Part shown: piece after piece, positions 28,416-36,948 of the stretch
Layout: every line of letters starts with the position of its first letter
How positions within the stretch are numbered: the first letter of the stretch is position 1
From: Agrobacterium tumefaciens
GTDB taxonomy: Bacteria > Pseudomonadota > Alphaproteobacteria > Rhizobiales > Rhizobiaceae
Direction: 5' to 3'
Length of the DNA: 64,000 bases
Assembly: GCA_017744915.1 (NCBI GenBank)
Contig: JAGIAH010000009.1
Coordinates: 1 to 64,000, forward strand
Notes under the pieces: model-generated
Databases searched by the model: none
Told to the model about the DNA's origin: nothing
The model's input: the letters and a program-made list of their open reading frames with translations, nothing else
Translations under genes and position numbers: made by a program

Positions 28416-31412
28416 ATGAAAAAAGGCGATCATCTTTTCCTCGTTGACGGGTCCGGTTTCATTTTCCGGGCCTTCCATGCCATCCCGCCGCTGAACCGCA
28501 AGTCGGACGGGCTGCCGGTCAACGCCGTCTCCGGCTTCTGCAACATGTTGTGGAAGCTCCTGAAAGATGCGCGCAATACCGATGTCGGCGTCACGCCGAC
28601 CCATTTCGCGGTGATTTTCGACTATTCGTCAAAAACCTTCCGCAACGAGCTTTACGATCTCTACAAGGCCAATCGTTCGGCGCCGCCGGAGGATCTGGTG
28701 CCGCAATTCGGCCTGATCCGCGAAGCGACGCGCGCCTTCAATCTTCCCTGCATCGAGACGGAAGGTTTCGAGGCGGACGATATCATCGCCACTTATGCCC
28801 GGCAGGCCGAGGCGATCGGCGCCGATGTCACCATCATCTCGTCCGACAAGGATCTGATGCAGCTCGTCACGACCAATGTGCATATGTACGATGCCATGAA
28901 GGACAAGCAGATCGGCATTCCCGACGTCATCGAAAAATGGGGCGTCGGCCCTGAAAAGATGATCGACCTGCAGGCTATGACCGGCGATTCCACCGACAAC
29001 GTCCCCGGCATTCCCGGCATAGGCCCGAAAACGGCGGCGCAATTGCTGGAGGAATATGGCGATCTCGATACGCTTCTGGCGCGGGCAGGGGAAATCAAGC
29101 AGCAGAAACGTCGGGAAAACATCATCGCCAATGCTGATCTTGCCCGTATTTCCAGACAGCTGGTAGCGCTCAGAACCGATGTGCCGCTGGAACAGACTCT
29201 CGAAGAACTGGTGCTGGAACCGCAGAATGGCCCGAAGCTCATTGCCTTCCTGAAGGCGATGGAGTTCACGACGCTGACCCGCCGTGTTGCCGAAGCGACG
29301 GAAACGGATGCCTCGGCCGTCGACGCCGCCACCGTGCCGGTGCAATGGGGCGTCGATGCCCATGGCCCCGATCTCGAAGCGCCCGCCGCCGCTGCGGCTG
29401 GTGACGTGTCTCCGGAGGCAAACAATACGCCGGCTTCGGCCGCCGCTCCCGCAAGAAAGATGGTGGGTGAAGGCAGCGCGCCCGCCGATCTCGCCACGGC
29501 CCGACAGGCGCTTTTTGCTGCCGCCAAGATCGATACCACCACCTACACGACGATCAGGGATCTCGCGACGCTGGATCGCTGGATTGCCGCCGCCCGGGAA
29601 ACGGGTGTCGTCGCCTTCGATACGGAAACGACTTCGCTCGACCCGATGCAGGCCGAACTTGTCGGTTTTTCGCTGGCCATTGCCGATAATGGCAAGGATG
29701 CCTCGGGGACGGATATCCGCGCCGCCTATGTTCCCTTGACCCACAAGACCGGCTCCGGCGGCGATCTGTTCAGCGACGGCATCAAGCTTGCCGAAGGGCA
29801 GGCGCCCTTTGCCGAAGCGCTGGTGCGTCTGAAGGACCTGCTTGAGGACGAAGCTGTCCTCAAGGTCGCGCAAAACCTCAAATACGATTACCTGCTGATG
29901 AAACGCCAGGGCGTCGTCATGCAGAGCTTCGACGACACGATGCTGATTTCCTATGTGCTTGAGGCCGGCAAGGCCACACATGGCATGGATTCCCTGTCCG
30001 AACGCTGGCTCGGCCACACGCCCATTGCCTATAAGGACGTGGCGGGATCGGGCAAGTCGAGCGTCACCTTCGATTTTGTCGATATTGACAGGGCGACCGC
30101 TTACGCGGCGGAAGATGCGGATGTCACCCTGCGGCTCTGGATGGCGCTTAAGCCCCGGCTCGTCTCGGAACGGCTGACCAAGGTCTATGAACGACTGGAA
30201 CGTCCTCTCGTGCCGGTACTGGCGCATATGGAGGAGCGTGGCATCACCGTGGACCGGCAGATTCTGTCGCGCCTTTCGGGCGAACTCGCCCAGAAGGCCG
30301 CGAGCTTCGAAGAGGAAATCTACGAGCTGGCGGGCGAGCGTTTCAACATCGGCTCGCCGAAGCAGCTCGGCGATATCCTGTTCGGCAAGATGGGCTTGGC
30401 CGGCGGTTCCAAGACCAAGACCGGCCAATGGTCGACATCGGCGCAGGTGCTGGAGGATCTCGCAGCGGAAGGTGTGGAACTGCCGCGCAAGATCGTCGAC
30501 TGGCGGCAGCTGACCAAGCTGAAATCCACCTATACGGATGCGCTGCCCGGTTATATCCATCCCGAAACGAAGCGGGTGCACACCTCTTACGCGCTCGCCT
30601 CCACCACCACGGGGCGTTTGTCCTCATCGGAGCCGAACCTTCAGAACATCCCGGTCCGCACGGCCGAAGGCCGCAAGATTCGCACGGCCTTCATCACCAC
30701 GCCCGGACACAAGCTTCTGTCGGCAGACTACAGCCAGATCGAACTGCGTGTACTTGCCCATGTCGCCGATATCCCGCAGCTTAGAAACGCTTTCGAAAAC
30801 GGCATCGACATTCATGCGATGACCGCATCGGAAATGTTCGGCGTGCCGGTGGAAGGCATGCCCTCGGAAGTGCGCCGCCGTGCCAAGGCCATCAACTTCG
30901 GTATCATTTACGGTATTTCCGCTTTTGGCCTCGCCAACCAGCTCAGCATCGCCCGCTCCGAGGCGGGGGACTATATCAAGAAATACTTCGAGCGTTTTCC
31001 CGGCATTCGCGATTACATGGAAGCGACCAAGGCGTTCGCGCGCGAAAACGGCTATGTCGAAACGATTTTCGGCCGCCGTGCGCATTATCCGGAAATCCGC
31101 TCTTCCAACCCGTCGGTGAAAGCCTTCAACGAACGCGCAGCCATCAATGCGCCGATCCAGGGCTCGGCTGCCGATATCATCCGCCGCGCCATGATCCGCA
31201 TCGAACCGGCGCTGGAGGTGGAAAAGCTCTCCGCCCGCATGCTTTTGCAGGTGCATGACGAACTCATCTTCGAAGTCGAGGAAGCGGAAATCGAAAAGAC
31301 CCTGCCCGTCGTCGTCTCGGTGATGGAAAACGCGGCCATGCCGGCCATTTCCATGAAGGTCCCGCTGAAAGTGGATGCCCGTGCGGCCGACAATTGGGAC
31401 GAGGCGCATTGA
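28416..31412 (+). CDS. polA: DNA polymerase I
   Basis: 998 residues from ATG 28416 (MKKGDHLFLVDGSGFIFRAF); ATG 28407 is an alternative. Fills gaps in repair and removes Okazaki primers. The 5' nuclease domain (about 1-300) has ISSDKDLMQLV and GDSTDNVPGIPGIGPKTAAQLL. The 3'-5' proofreading domain is intact, with DxE in VVAFDTETTSLDP and NLKYDYLLM; many bacterial PolA proteins have lost it. Polymerase motifs are A SADYSQIELRVLAH, B RRRAKAINFGIIYGISAFGLA and C QVHDELIFEV. A low-complexity Ala/Pro-rich insert (about 440-475) separates the nuclease and proofreading domains. Confidence 0.97.
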   Translation: MKKGDHLFLVDGSGFIFRAFHAIPPLNRKSDGLPVNAVSGFCNMLWKLLKDARNTDVGVTPTHFAVIFDYSSKTFRNELYDLYKANRSAPPEDLVPQFGLIREATRAFNLPCIETEGFEADDIIATYARQAEAIGADVTIISSDKDLMQLVTTNVHMYDAMKDKQIGIPDVIEKWGVGPEKMIDLQAMTGDSTDNVPGIPGIGPKTAAQLLEEYGDLDTLLARAGEIKQQKRRENIIANADLARISRQLVALRTDVPLEQTLEELVLEPQNGPKLIAFLKAMEFTTLTRRVAEATETDASAVDAATVPVQWGVDAHGPDLEAPAAAAAGDVSPEANNTPASAAAPARKMVGEGSAPADLATARQALFAAAKIDTTTYTTIRDLATLDRWIAAARETGVVAFDTETTSLDPMQAELVGFSLAIADNGKDASGTDIRAAYVPLTHKTGSGGDLFSDGIKLAEGQAPFAEALVRLKDLLEDEAVLKVAQNLKYDYLLMKRQGVVMQSFDDTMLISYVLEAGKATHGMDSLSERWLGHTPIAYKDVAGSGKSSVTFDFVDIDRATAYAAEDADVTLRLWMALKPRLVSERLTKVYERLERPLVPVLAHMEERGITVDRQILSRLSGELAQKAASFEEEIYELAGERFNIGSPKQLGDILFGKMGLAGGSKTKTGQWSTSAQVLEDLAAEGVELPRKIVDWRQLTKLKSTYTDALPGYIHPETKRVHTSYALASTTTGRLSSSEPNLQNIPVRTAEGRKIRTAFITTPGHKLLSADYSQIELRVLAHVADIPQLRNAFENGIDIHAMTASEMFGVPVEGMPSEVRRRAKAINFGIIYGISAFGLANQLSIARSEAGDYIKKYFERFPGIRDYMEATKAFARENGYVETIFGRRAHYPEIRSSNPSVKAFNERAAINAPIQGSAADIIRRAMIRIEPALEVEKLSARMLLQVHDELIFEVEEAEIEKTLPVVVSVMENAAMPAISMKVPLKVDARAADNWDEAH

Positions 31413-31678
31413 CCGGGGAAACGGGCTTTCTGTGAATTCAGGATATGGACGACTTCAAGGAGCACCTTGTTTTCGATAAGACGTCGGGCATGATTTGCGA
31501 CGCCTGACGGTGGTTCTCTGCGCTGATTCCGCTGAATCGGAAAAAATGCGCATCAGGGCTGGTCAAAGCCCGTTTGGGCATGTATAAGCGCGCCAAATTT
31601 CCGATATCGAGACATCCGACATTCGGCCTTTGGTTCTGGCCGGTTCCGTTGTTTCGCCGCTTAAGTGGAGTAACAAAA
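31413..31678 (+). promoter_or_regulatory. polA-rpmF intergenic region
   Basis: 266 bases. A candidate rpmF promoter is TGGTCA, 17 bp, TATAAG ending near 31588. A 20-codon frame starts at ATG 31445 (MDDFKEHLVF, stop 31507) but lacks a good ribosome site and no homologue is recognised. Nothing else was seen. Confidence 0.35.
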
Positions 31679-31864
31679 ATGGCTGTACCAAAAAGAAAAA
31701 CAAGCCCGTCCAAGCGCGGTATGCGCCGCTCGGCTGACGGTCTCAAGTCTGCAACCTACGTTGAAGACAAGAACTCCGGCGAACTGCGCCGTCCGCACCA
31801 TATCGATCTGAAGACCGGTATGTATCGCGGCCGTCAGGTTCTGACGCCGAAGGAAAGCGCATAA
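31679..31864 (+). CDS. rpmF: 50S ribosomal protein L32
   Basis: 61 residues. [18 protein letters not shown] is the universal L32 start, followed by [34 protein letters not shown]. The zinc cysteines found in some L32 proteins are absent, the usual state in Alphaproteobacteria. Here rpmF stands between polA and a two-component system instead of beside plsX. Confidence 0.97.
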   Translation: MAVPKRKTSPSKRGMRRSADGLKSATYVEDKNSGELRRPHHIDLKTGMYRGRQVLTPKESA

Positions 31865-31887
31865 GCTTTTCTGAAATCGTATTTGCA

Positions 31888-31916
31888 AAAAACCGGTCCT
31901 TGTGGCCGGTTTTTTG
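31888..31916 (+). terminator. rpmF terminator
   Basis: AAAAACCGG and CCGGTTTTTT pair around TCCTTGTGG, followed by GTTTTC, 23 bp after the rpmF stop. Confidence 0.88.
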
Positions 31917-32026
31917 TTTTCTGAACGTGGCGCCGGTCCAAAGCCGCTCACTTGGAAAATAAGATCACTCCTTTTACACTCTGTCCGGGAGAACAGGCTG
32001 GAGCCTGAAGTGGGAGAGGAGCTTCG

Positions 32027-33853
32027 GTGAAATATCGCTGGATTTTGTTGATGCTTCTCGGCCTCGGTCTCGGTTATGGCGCCGTGACGCGAGGTGGCGG
32101 CATCATTGCGGAAAGCTATTTCGGCGAAATGTCCGATCAGGGCCGCACGACGCTGCGGCTCGCCGTCTCGGCGTTGGGCGGGCTCCTGAGCCGCTATGAG
32201 CCACTTCCTGCGCTGATTGCCGATCATGACGACATCGAGGAACTGGTCGCGCATCCCAAGGATGAAGCCCTGCGCCAGCGCGCTAATGTCTATCTCAAAT
32301 CCATCAACACCCTGCTGGAATCTTCCGATATCTACATCATCACGCTGGATGGAGAGACCATCGCGGCCAGCAATTACGATGGGCCGACGAGCTTTGTCGG
32401 TGAGAATTTCAGTTATCGCCCCTATTTTCAGGATGCCGCCAAGGGCTTCAAGTCCCGCTTTTTTGCGCTCGGCACCACCTCCCACAAGCGCGGTTATTAT
32501 TTCTCCGCGCCGATTCTCTTTAATGAAGAGATCAAGGGCGTCATCGTCTTCAAGGTGGATATTGAAGGCATAGAGGCGTCCTTCGGGGACGGCGAAAACC
32601 GCATTCTGGTTTCGGACCCGGAAGGCATCATCTTCATGACAGGCACGCCGCAATGGCTTTATTCCGGCCTGATGCCGCTGACACCGGAGAGGCTGGCGCG
32701 CACCGAAGCCTCCCGTCGCTACGCCAATGCGATCCTCACGGAACTGCCGCTTAAAAATGGCAATTTCGGCTCGCACCAGCTGATGACGATCGCCCAGAAT
32801 GATGGTGACAGGGAATATATGGTCCTGTCGCAGCCGATGCCGGATGCGGGCTGGACCGTCAGCGTGCTGATGGATACGGGCTCGCTCCGCACGCAAGTCA
32901 AGACGGCGATGATTGCGATCATCCTCTGCCTGTGCCTCGCTGCGGCGCTGATTGCCGCCATGCTGCAAAGACGGCGGCGTCTGCGCGAACGCCTGACCCA
33001 CCAGGCGGAGGCGCAGGCGGAACTGGAGCGCCGCGTGGAGGAGCGCACGGCCGATCTGGCACGGGTCAATCAGGAAATCGAGCACGAAATCGCCGAACGC
33101 CGCCAGACCGAAAAGCAGCTGCGCAAGATGCAGAACGATCTGGTGCAGGCAGGCAAGCTCGCGGCGCTTGGGCAGATGTCGGCGGCGCTGTCGCATGAGT
33201 TCAATCAGCCCCTCGCCGCCGCCAAGAACTATGCCGAAAACGCCTCGCTTCTTCTGGAGCGGGGACGACAGGAAGAGGTGACGGAAAACCTCAGGCGCAT
33301 TTCGGGCCTAATCGATCGCATGGCGTCGATCAGCAAACATCTCAGGAACTTCGCCCGCAAGCCCAACGAGAAAACGGCAGCGGTGGGTCTGGAAACCGTG
33401 CTTCGCGATACGCTCGAAATCGTCGGTCCGCGGCTGAAGGCCGCCGATGCAATGCTGGATGTCGATCTTGGCCCGGTGCCGCTTGCGGTGAAGGCCGGAC
33501 CGGTGCGGTTGCAGCAGGTGCTCGTCAATATCATCTCCAATGCCGCCGATGCCGTGGAAGGGCGTGAAGATCGCCGCATTGCGCTGCAGGCCGTGCAGCA
33601 TGGCCAGATGGTATCGATTTTCATCCGTGACCGCGGTCCCGGCGTGCCTGCGGCAATTTCCGAACGCATCTTCGACCCCTTCTTCACCACCAAGGGTGTG
33701 GGCCGCGGCCTTGGTCTCGGCCTTTCCATCTCCTATAACATCATCAAGGATTTTGGCGGCCAGCTGCGGGTGAGAAACCATGAGGATGGCGGAGCGGAGT
33801 TCGAGATCGAATTGCCAGCCGCCGCCTGGCGCGTGGAGGCGGCTGCGGAATGA
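32027..33853 (+). CDS. DctB-like sensor histidine kinase
   Basis: 608 residues, GTG start after GAGAGGA. Inner-membrane kinase with an N-terminal helix (WILLMLLGLGLGYGAV), a periplasmic double-PAS/Cache sensor (about 25-290; FVGENFSYRPYFQDAAKG and RGYYFSAPILF are the Cache signature), a second helix (MIAIILCLCLAAALIAAML), a coiled coil (about 315-370) and the kinase core. H box ALSHEFNQPLAAAKNY, N box NIISNAADAVEG, G boxes RDRGPG and GLGLGLSISYNI. DctB homologues sense C4-dicarboxylates. Here the target is probably the tctCBA transporter downstream, so the ligand may be a tri- or dicarboxylate. Overlaps the response regulator by 4 nt. Confidence 0.93.
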   Translation: MKYRWILLMLLGLGLGYGAVTRGGGIIAESYFGEMSDQGRTTLRLAVSALGGLLSRYEPLPALIADHDDIEELVAHPKDEALRQRANVYLKSINTLLESSDIYIITLDGETIAASNYDGPTSFVGENFSYRPYFQDAAKGFKSRFFALGTTSHKRGYYFSAPILFNEEIKGVIVFKVDIEGIEASFGDGENRILVSDPEGIIFMTGTPQWLYSGLMPLTPERLARTEASRRYANAILTELPLKNGNFGSHQLMTIAQNDGDREYMVLSQPMPDAGWTVSVLMDTGSLRTQVKTAMIAIILCLCLAAALIAAMLQRRRRLRERLTHQAEAQAELERRVEERTADLARVNQEIEHEIAERRQTEKQLRKMQNDLVQAGKLAALGQMSAALSHEFNQPLAAAKNYAENASLLLERGRQEEVTENLRRISGLIDRMASISKHLRNFARKPNEKTAAVGLETVLRDTLEIVGPRLKAADAMLDVDLGPVPLAVKAGPVRLQQVLVNIISNAADAVEGREDRRIALQAVQHGQMVSIFIRDRGPGVPAAISERIFDPFFTTKGVGRGLGLGLSISYNIIKDFGGQLRVRNHEDGGAEFEIELPAAAWRVEAAAE

Positions 33854-35196
33854 CCATGTCGCGGGTTCTGTTGATCGATGATGAGGAGGAACTGCGCTTT
33901 TCCACCGCGCAGGCGCTGGAGCTTTCCGGTTTCGCCGTCACCATGCTGGCGAGTGCCGAACATGCGCTGGAACTCATCGGTTACAGCTTCGATGGTGTCG
34001 TGGTCAGCGATATCCGCATGCCCGGCATGGATGGCATGACGTTGTTGCAGAAGGTGCGGGAACTCGACCCGGAAATACCGGTGATCCTGATGACGGGCCA
34101 TGGCGATGTTCAGCTTGCCGTCAACGCCATGCGCAACGGCGCTTATGACTTCATCGAAAAGCCTTTCACCCCGCAATATCTCGCCGGCATCATCAAAAGA
34201 GCCAATGACCGACGGGCTCTGGTGCTGGAAAACCGCCGCCTGAAGGCGGTGGCCGGCAAGCATGACGATCTTGAAACGCGCCTGCCCGGCAGAACCCAGA
34301 TCATGGTCGATCTGCGTTACCGCATCCGTGCCATCGGCGCGACGGACGCCGATACGCTGATCGTTGGTGATACCGGAGCGGGCAAGGAGGTGGTGGCGCG
34401 GGCGCTGCATGATATCAGCGCCAGAGCCAACCGGCCTTTCGTCGCGATCAATTGCGCCGCTCTTCCCCAGACGCTGATCGAAAGCGAATTGTTTGGCCAC
34501 GAGGCCGGAGCTTTTCCCGGTGCGCTAAGACCACGTTATGGCAAGTTCGAGCATGCCCGCGGCGGCACCATCCTGCTGGATGAGATCGGCTCCATGCCGT
34601 TCGAATTGCAGGGCCGGTTCCTGCGTGTGTTGCAGGAGCGAGTGATTACCCGCCTCGGCTCCAATGAGACGGTCGAGCTCGATGTCCGCTTCATCGCCAC
34701 CAGCAAGGTCGATCTCGAACAGGAGGTCGCCGCCGGCCGGTTCCGCGCCGATCTGCTTTATCGCCTGAATGTAGCGACGCTTCTTGTGCCGTCGCTTTCG
34801 CAGCGCAGTGCGGACATACCGCTGCTCTTCCTGCATCTGGTGCGGGAAGCCGCCGCCCGTTACGGGCGGGAAGACATGGAGGTGCCGCAGCATCTGCTTT
34901 CCGCCGTTTCGCTCAGGGAATGGCCGGGCAACGTGCGGGAATTGCGCAATGCCGCGGATCGTTTCGTGCTCGGTCTGGAAAGCGATGTGTCCGAGGTGTC
35001 GCTGGCGCTTCATGATGACGGCACCTCGACGCTGGCGCCGCGGGTTGCCGCTTATGAAAAAAGCCTGATCGCACATGCCATTGCTGTGCATGGCGGAAAT
35101 CTGAAATCCGTCTATGAAAGTCTCGGAATTTCACGCAAAACGCTTTATGAGAAAATGCAGAAATACGGGCTGCATCGGCACATGACCGAGGTCTGA
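33850..35196 (+). CDS. DctD-like sigma54-dependent response regulator
   Basis: 448 residues. Receiver (VLLIDDEEELRFS, phospho-acceptor Asp in VVSDIRMPGMDG, Thr and Lys in MTGHGD and IEKPF), AAA+ sigma54-activation domain (Walker A VGDTGAGKE, Walker B GGTILLDEIG, R-finger region ADLLYRLNVATLLVPSL) and a C-terminal Fis-type helix-turn-helix (NLKSVYESLGISRKTLYEKMQKYGL). The sigma54-contacting loop reads GAFPGA instead of the usual GAFTGA. Translationally coupled to the kinase gene (ATGA). Two palindromes immediately downstream are likely binding sites. Confidence 0.94.
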   Translation: MTMSRVLLIDDEEELRFSTAQALELSGFAVTMLASAEHALELIGYSFDGVVVSDIRMPGMDGMTLLQKVRELDPEIPVILMTGHGDVQLAVNAMRNGAYDFIEKPFTPQYLAGIIKRANDRRALVLENRRLKAVAGKHDDLETRLPGRTQIMVDLRYRIRAIGATDADTLIVGDTGAGKEVVARALHDISARANRPFVAINCAALPQTLIESELFGHEAGAFPGALRPRYGKFEHARGGTILLDEIGSMPFELQGRFLRVLQERVITRLGSNETVELDVRFIATSKVDLEQEVAAGRFRADLLYRLNVATLLVPSLSQRSADIPLLFLHLVREAAARYGREDMEVPQHLLSAVSLREWPGNVRELRNAADRFVLGLESDVSEVSLALHDDGTSTLAPRVAAYEKSLIAHAIAVHGGNLKSVYESLGISRKTLYEKMQKYGLHRHMTEV

Positions 35197-35247
35197 TGGG
35201 TGGATTTCCACCCATGAAAGACGCCCTATGGGTCGAAATCCACCCAT
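35197..35247. promoter_or_regulatory. Tandem palindromic sites, putative upstream activating sequences for tctC
   Basis: Site 1 TGGGTGGATTTCCACCCA (35197-35214) and site 2 ATGGGTCGAAATCCACCCAT (35228-35247) share half-site TGGGTSGA. Their centres are 32 bp apart, three helical turns, placing two dimers on one face of DNA. They start directly after the regulator's stop codon and lie about 150-190 bp upstream of the tctC ATG, the usual position for sigma54 activator sites. No perfect -24/-12 element was found; GG-N10-GC at about 35343-35357 is a weak candidate. Confidence 0.65.
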
Positions 35248-35394
35248 TGTCCGTGATGAGGGCGATAAAAGTGGATGTTGCGGCAAGACCGCCGTTGCTG
35301 AACGGCAATCCCGGATCGCAAATATCGTCACCCCGGCCGCCATGGAGGAGCATGCGCGGCTGAAGTGGCGATCATTTTCATCCGGGAGGAATCG

Positions 35395-36378
35395 ATGAAA
35401 ATACTGAAGACAGTTACCGGCCTTGCCGCCGCCGCTGCCGTTTCCCTTTTTGCGCTGTCCGCATCCGCTCAGAATTATCCCGAGCGCAACATCACCATGG
35501 TCGTGCCCTTTGCCGCCGGTGGTCCGACGGATACGGTCGCGCGCCTTGTCGCCGAATCCATGTCGAAGGATCTCGGCCAGCAGATCATTGTTGAAAATGT
35601 CGGCGGCGCGGGCGGCACGCTCGGAGCCGGCCGCGTGGCGTCGGCCGATCCGGACGGTTACACCGTCCTTCTCCACCATATCGGCATGGCGACGAGTGCG
35701 ACGCTCTATCGCAAGCTCGCCTATGACACGCTGAACGCCTTCGAATATGTGGGTCTCGTCACCGAAGTGCCGATGACCATCCTGTCGCGCAAGAACCTCG
35801 AGACGAAGGACCTCAAGGGCCTGATCGAATACGCCAAGGCGAACAAGGATAAGGTCACCGTCGCCAATGCCGGCATCGGTGCCGCTTCGCATCTGTGCGG
35901 CATGTTGTTCATGAGCGCCATCGAAACACCGCTGGTCACTGTTCCCTACAAGGGCACCGGCCCGGCCATGACCGATCTGCTCGGCGGCCAGGTGGATATC
36001 ATGTGCGACCAGACCACCAACACCACCAAGCAAATCCAGGGCGGAACCGTGAAGGCCTATGCCGTGACCACGGCCAAGCGGCTTGATGTGCTGCCGGACG
36101 TGCCGACGGTTGTCGAAGCTGGCCTGCCGAAACTCGAAGTGGGCATCTGGCACGGCATCTATACGCCCAAGGGCACGCCTGCCGAAATCAACGAGAAGCT
36201 TTCCAAGTCGCTGCAGGTCGCGCTGAAGGACAAGAATGTCGCGGCCCGTTTTGCTGAACTCGGCACCACGCCCTCGTCGGAAAGCGATGCGACGCCGGCG
36301 GCGCTGAAGGCCAAGCTTGAAAGCGAAATCGCCCGCTGGAAGCCGGTGATCGAGGCTGCCGGCCAATATGCCGACTGA
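35395..36378 (+). CDS. tctC: Tripartite tricarboxylate transporter substrate-binding protein (TctC/Bug)
   Basis: 327 residues. ATG 35395 follows GGGAGGA. A Sec signal peptide (MKILKTVTGLAAAAAVSLFALSASAQ) is followed by the mature start NYPERNITMVVPFAAGGPTDTVARL, the classic TctC/Bug family opening. GSVGGAGG-type loop (ENVGGAGGTLGAGRV) and YTVLLHHIGMAT line the ligand site. VDIMCDQTTNTTKQIQGGTVKAYAVTTAKR and the C-terminal helix region complete the two-lobed fold. Periplasmic; hands a carboxylate to TctAB. Precise ligand unknown. Confidence 0.94.
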   Translation: MKILKTVTGLAAAAAVSLFALSASAQNYPERNITMVVPFAAGGPTDTVARLVAESMSKDLGQQIIVENVGGAGGTLGAGRVASADPDGYTVLLHHIGMATSATLYRKLAYDTLNAFEYVGLVTEVPMTILSRKNLETKDLKGLIEYAKANKDKVTVANAGIGAASHLCGMLFMSAIETPLVTVPYKGTGPAMTDLLGGQVDIMCDQTTNTTKQIQGGTVKAYAVTTAKRLDVLPDVPTVVEAGLPKLEVGIWHGIYTPKGTPAEINEKLSKSLQVALKDKNVAARFAELGTTPSSESDATPAALKAKLESEIARWKPVIEAAGQYAD

Positions 36379-36477
36379 TGGTAAAGGGATGACCGGCGGC
36401 AATCTGCCGCCGGTCTCCAGCCATCATTTTAACGCGCGGAACGGTTTGTCACTGGCCGCAGTGGAGGGGCATCTTTC

Positions 36478-36939
36478 ATGAAATCGTTTATTGTTGACCC
36501 TGCCGAAGCAATCTGTGGGGCAATTTTTATCGGGCTTGGCGCATTTTTCGCCTTGCAGTCCTACGGGCTGGAGATCGGAACCGCCTTCCGGATGGGGCCG
36601 GGTTATTTTCCGCTCGTGCTGGCGGTCATTCTGGTCCTGCTTGGTGGGGTAATATTCCTGCGGTCGACCCGCGTGCAGGGCGAGGCCGTAGGCGCCATCG
36701 CCTGGCGGGGAATATTTTTCATCCTGCCCGCGCCGATCTTCTTCGGTCTCACCGTCCGGGGTCTCGGCTTCGTGCCGGCGCTGTTTTTCAGCGCGCTCAT
36801 CGCAGCCTTCGCCTCGCACAGGATGAACCCGTTCATGGCGGTCATTCTTTCTGCGGCCATCACGGTCTTTTCCGTTGCTGTTTTCAATTATGGTCTCGGC
36901 CTGCCGTTCCAGCGCTTCGGCCCCTGGCTTAAATTTTGA
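36478..36939 (+). CDS. tctB: Tripartite tricarboxylate transporter small membrane subunit
   Basis: 153 residues with four predicted helices: AICGAIFIGLGAFFALQSYG, YFPLVLAVILVLLGGVIFL, GIFFILPAPIFFGLTVRGLGFVPALFFSALIAAF, and a C-terminal MAVILSAAITVFSVAVFNYGLGLPF. GPGYFPL and the LGLPF ending are TctB hallmarks. The stop overlaps the tctA ribosome site, so the two membrane subunits are produced together. Confidence 0.93.
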   Translation: MKSFIVDPAEAICGAIFIGLGAFFALQSYGLEIGTAFRMGPGYFPLVLAVILVLLGGVIFLRSTRVQGEAVGAIAWRGIFFILPAPIFFGLTVRGLGFVPALFFSALIAAFASHRMNPFMAVILSAAITVFSVAVFNYGLGLPFQRFGPWLKF

Positions 36940-36948
36940 GGTGCCGTG

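Noticed and set aside
28629-30581. Long antisense frame inside polA, and similar ones opposite infB, the PBP gene, dnaK and the DctB-like gene
   Set aside because: All lie fully within well-supported genes on the opposite strand, lack ribosome sites and recognisable domains.
31445-31507. 20-codon ORF MDDFKEHLVF... between polA and rpmF
   Set aside because: Possible small protein, but the ribosome site is poor and no homologue is recognised; recorded only in the intergenic description.
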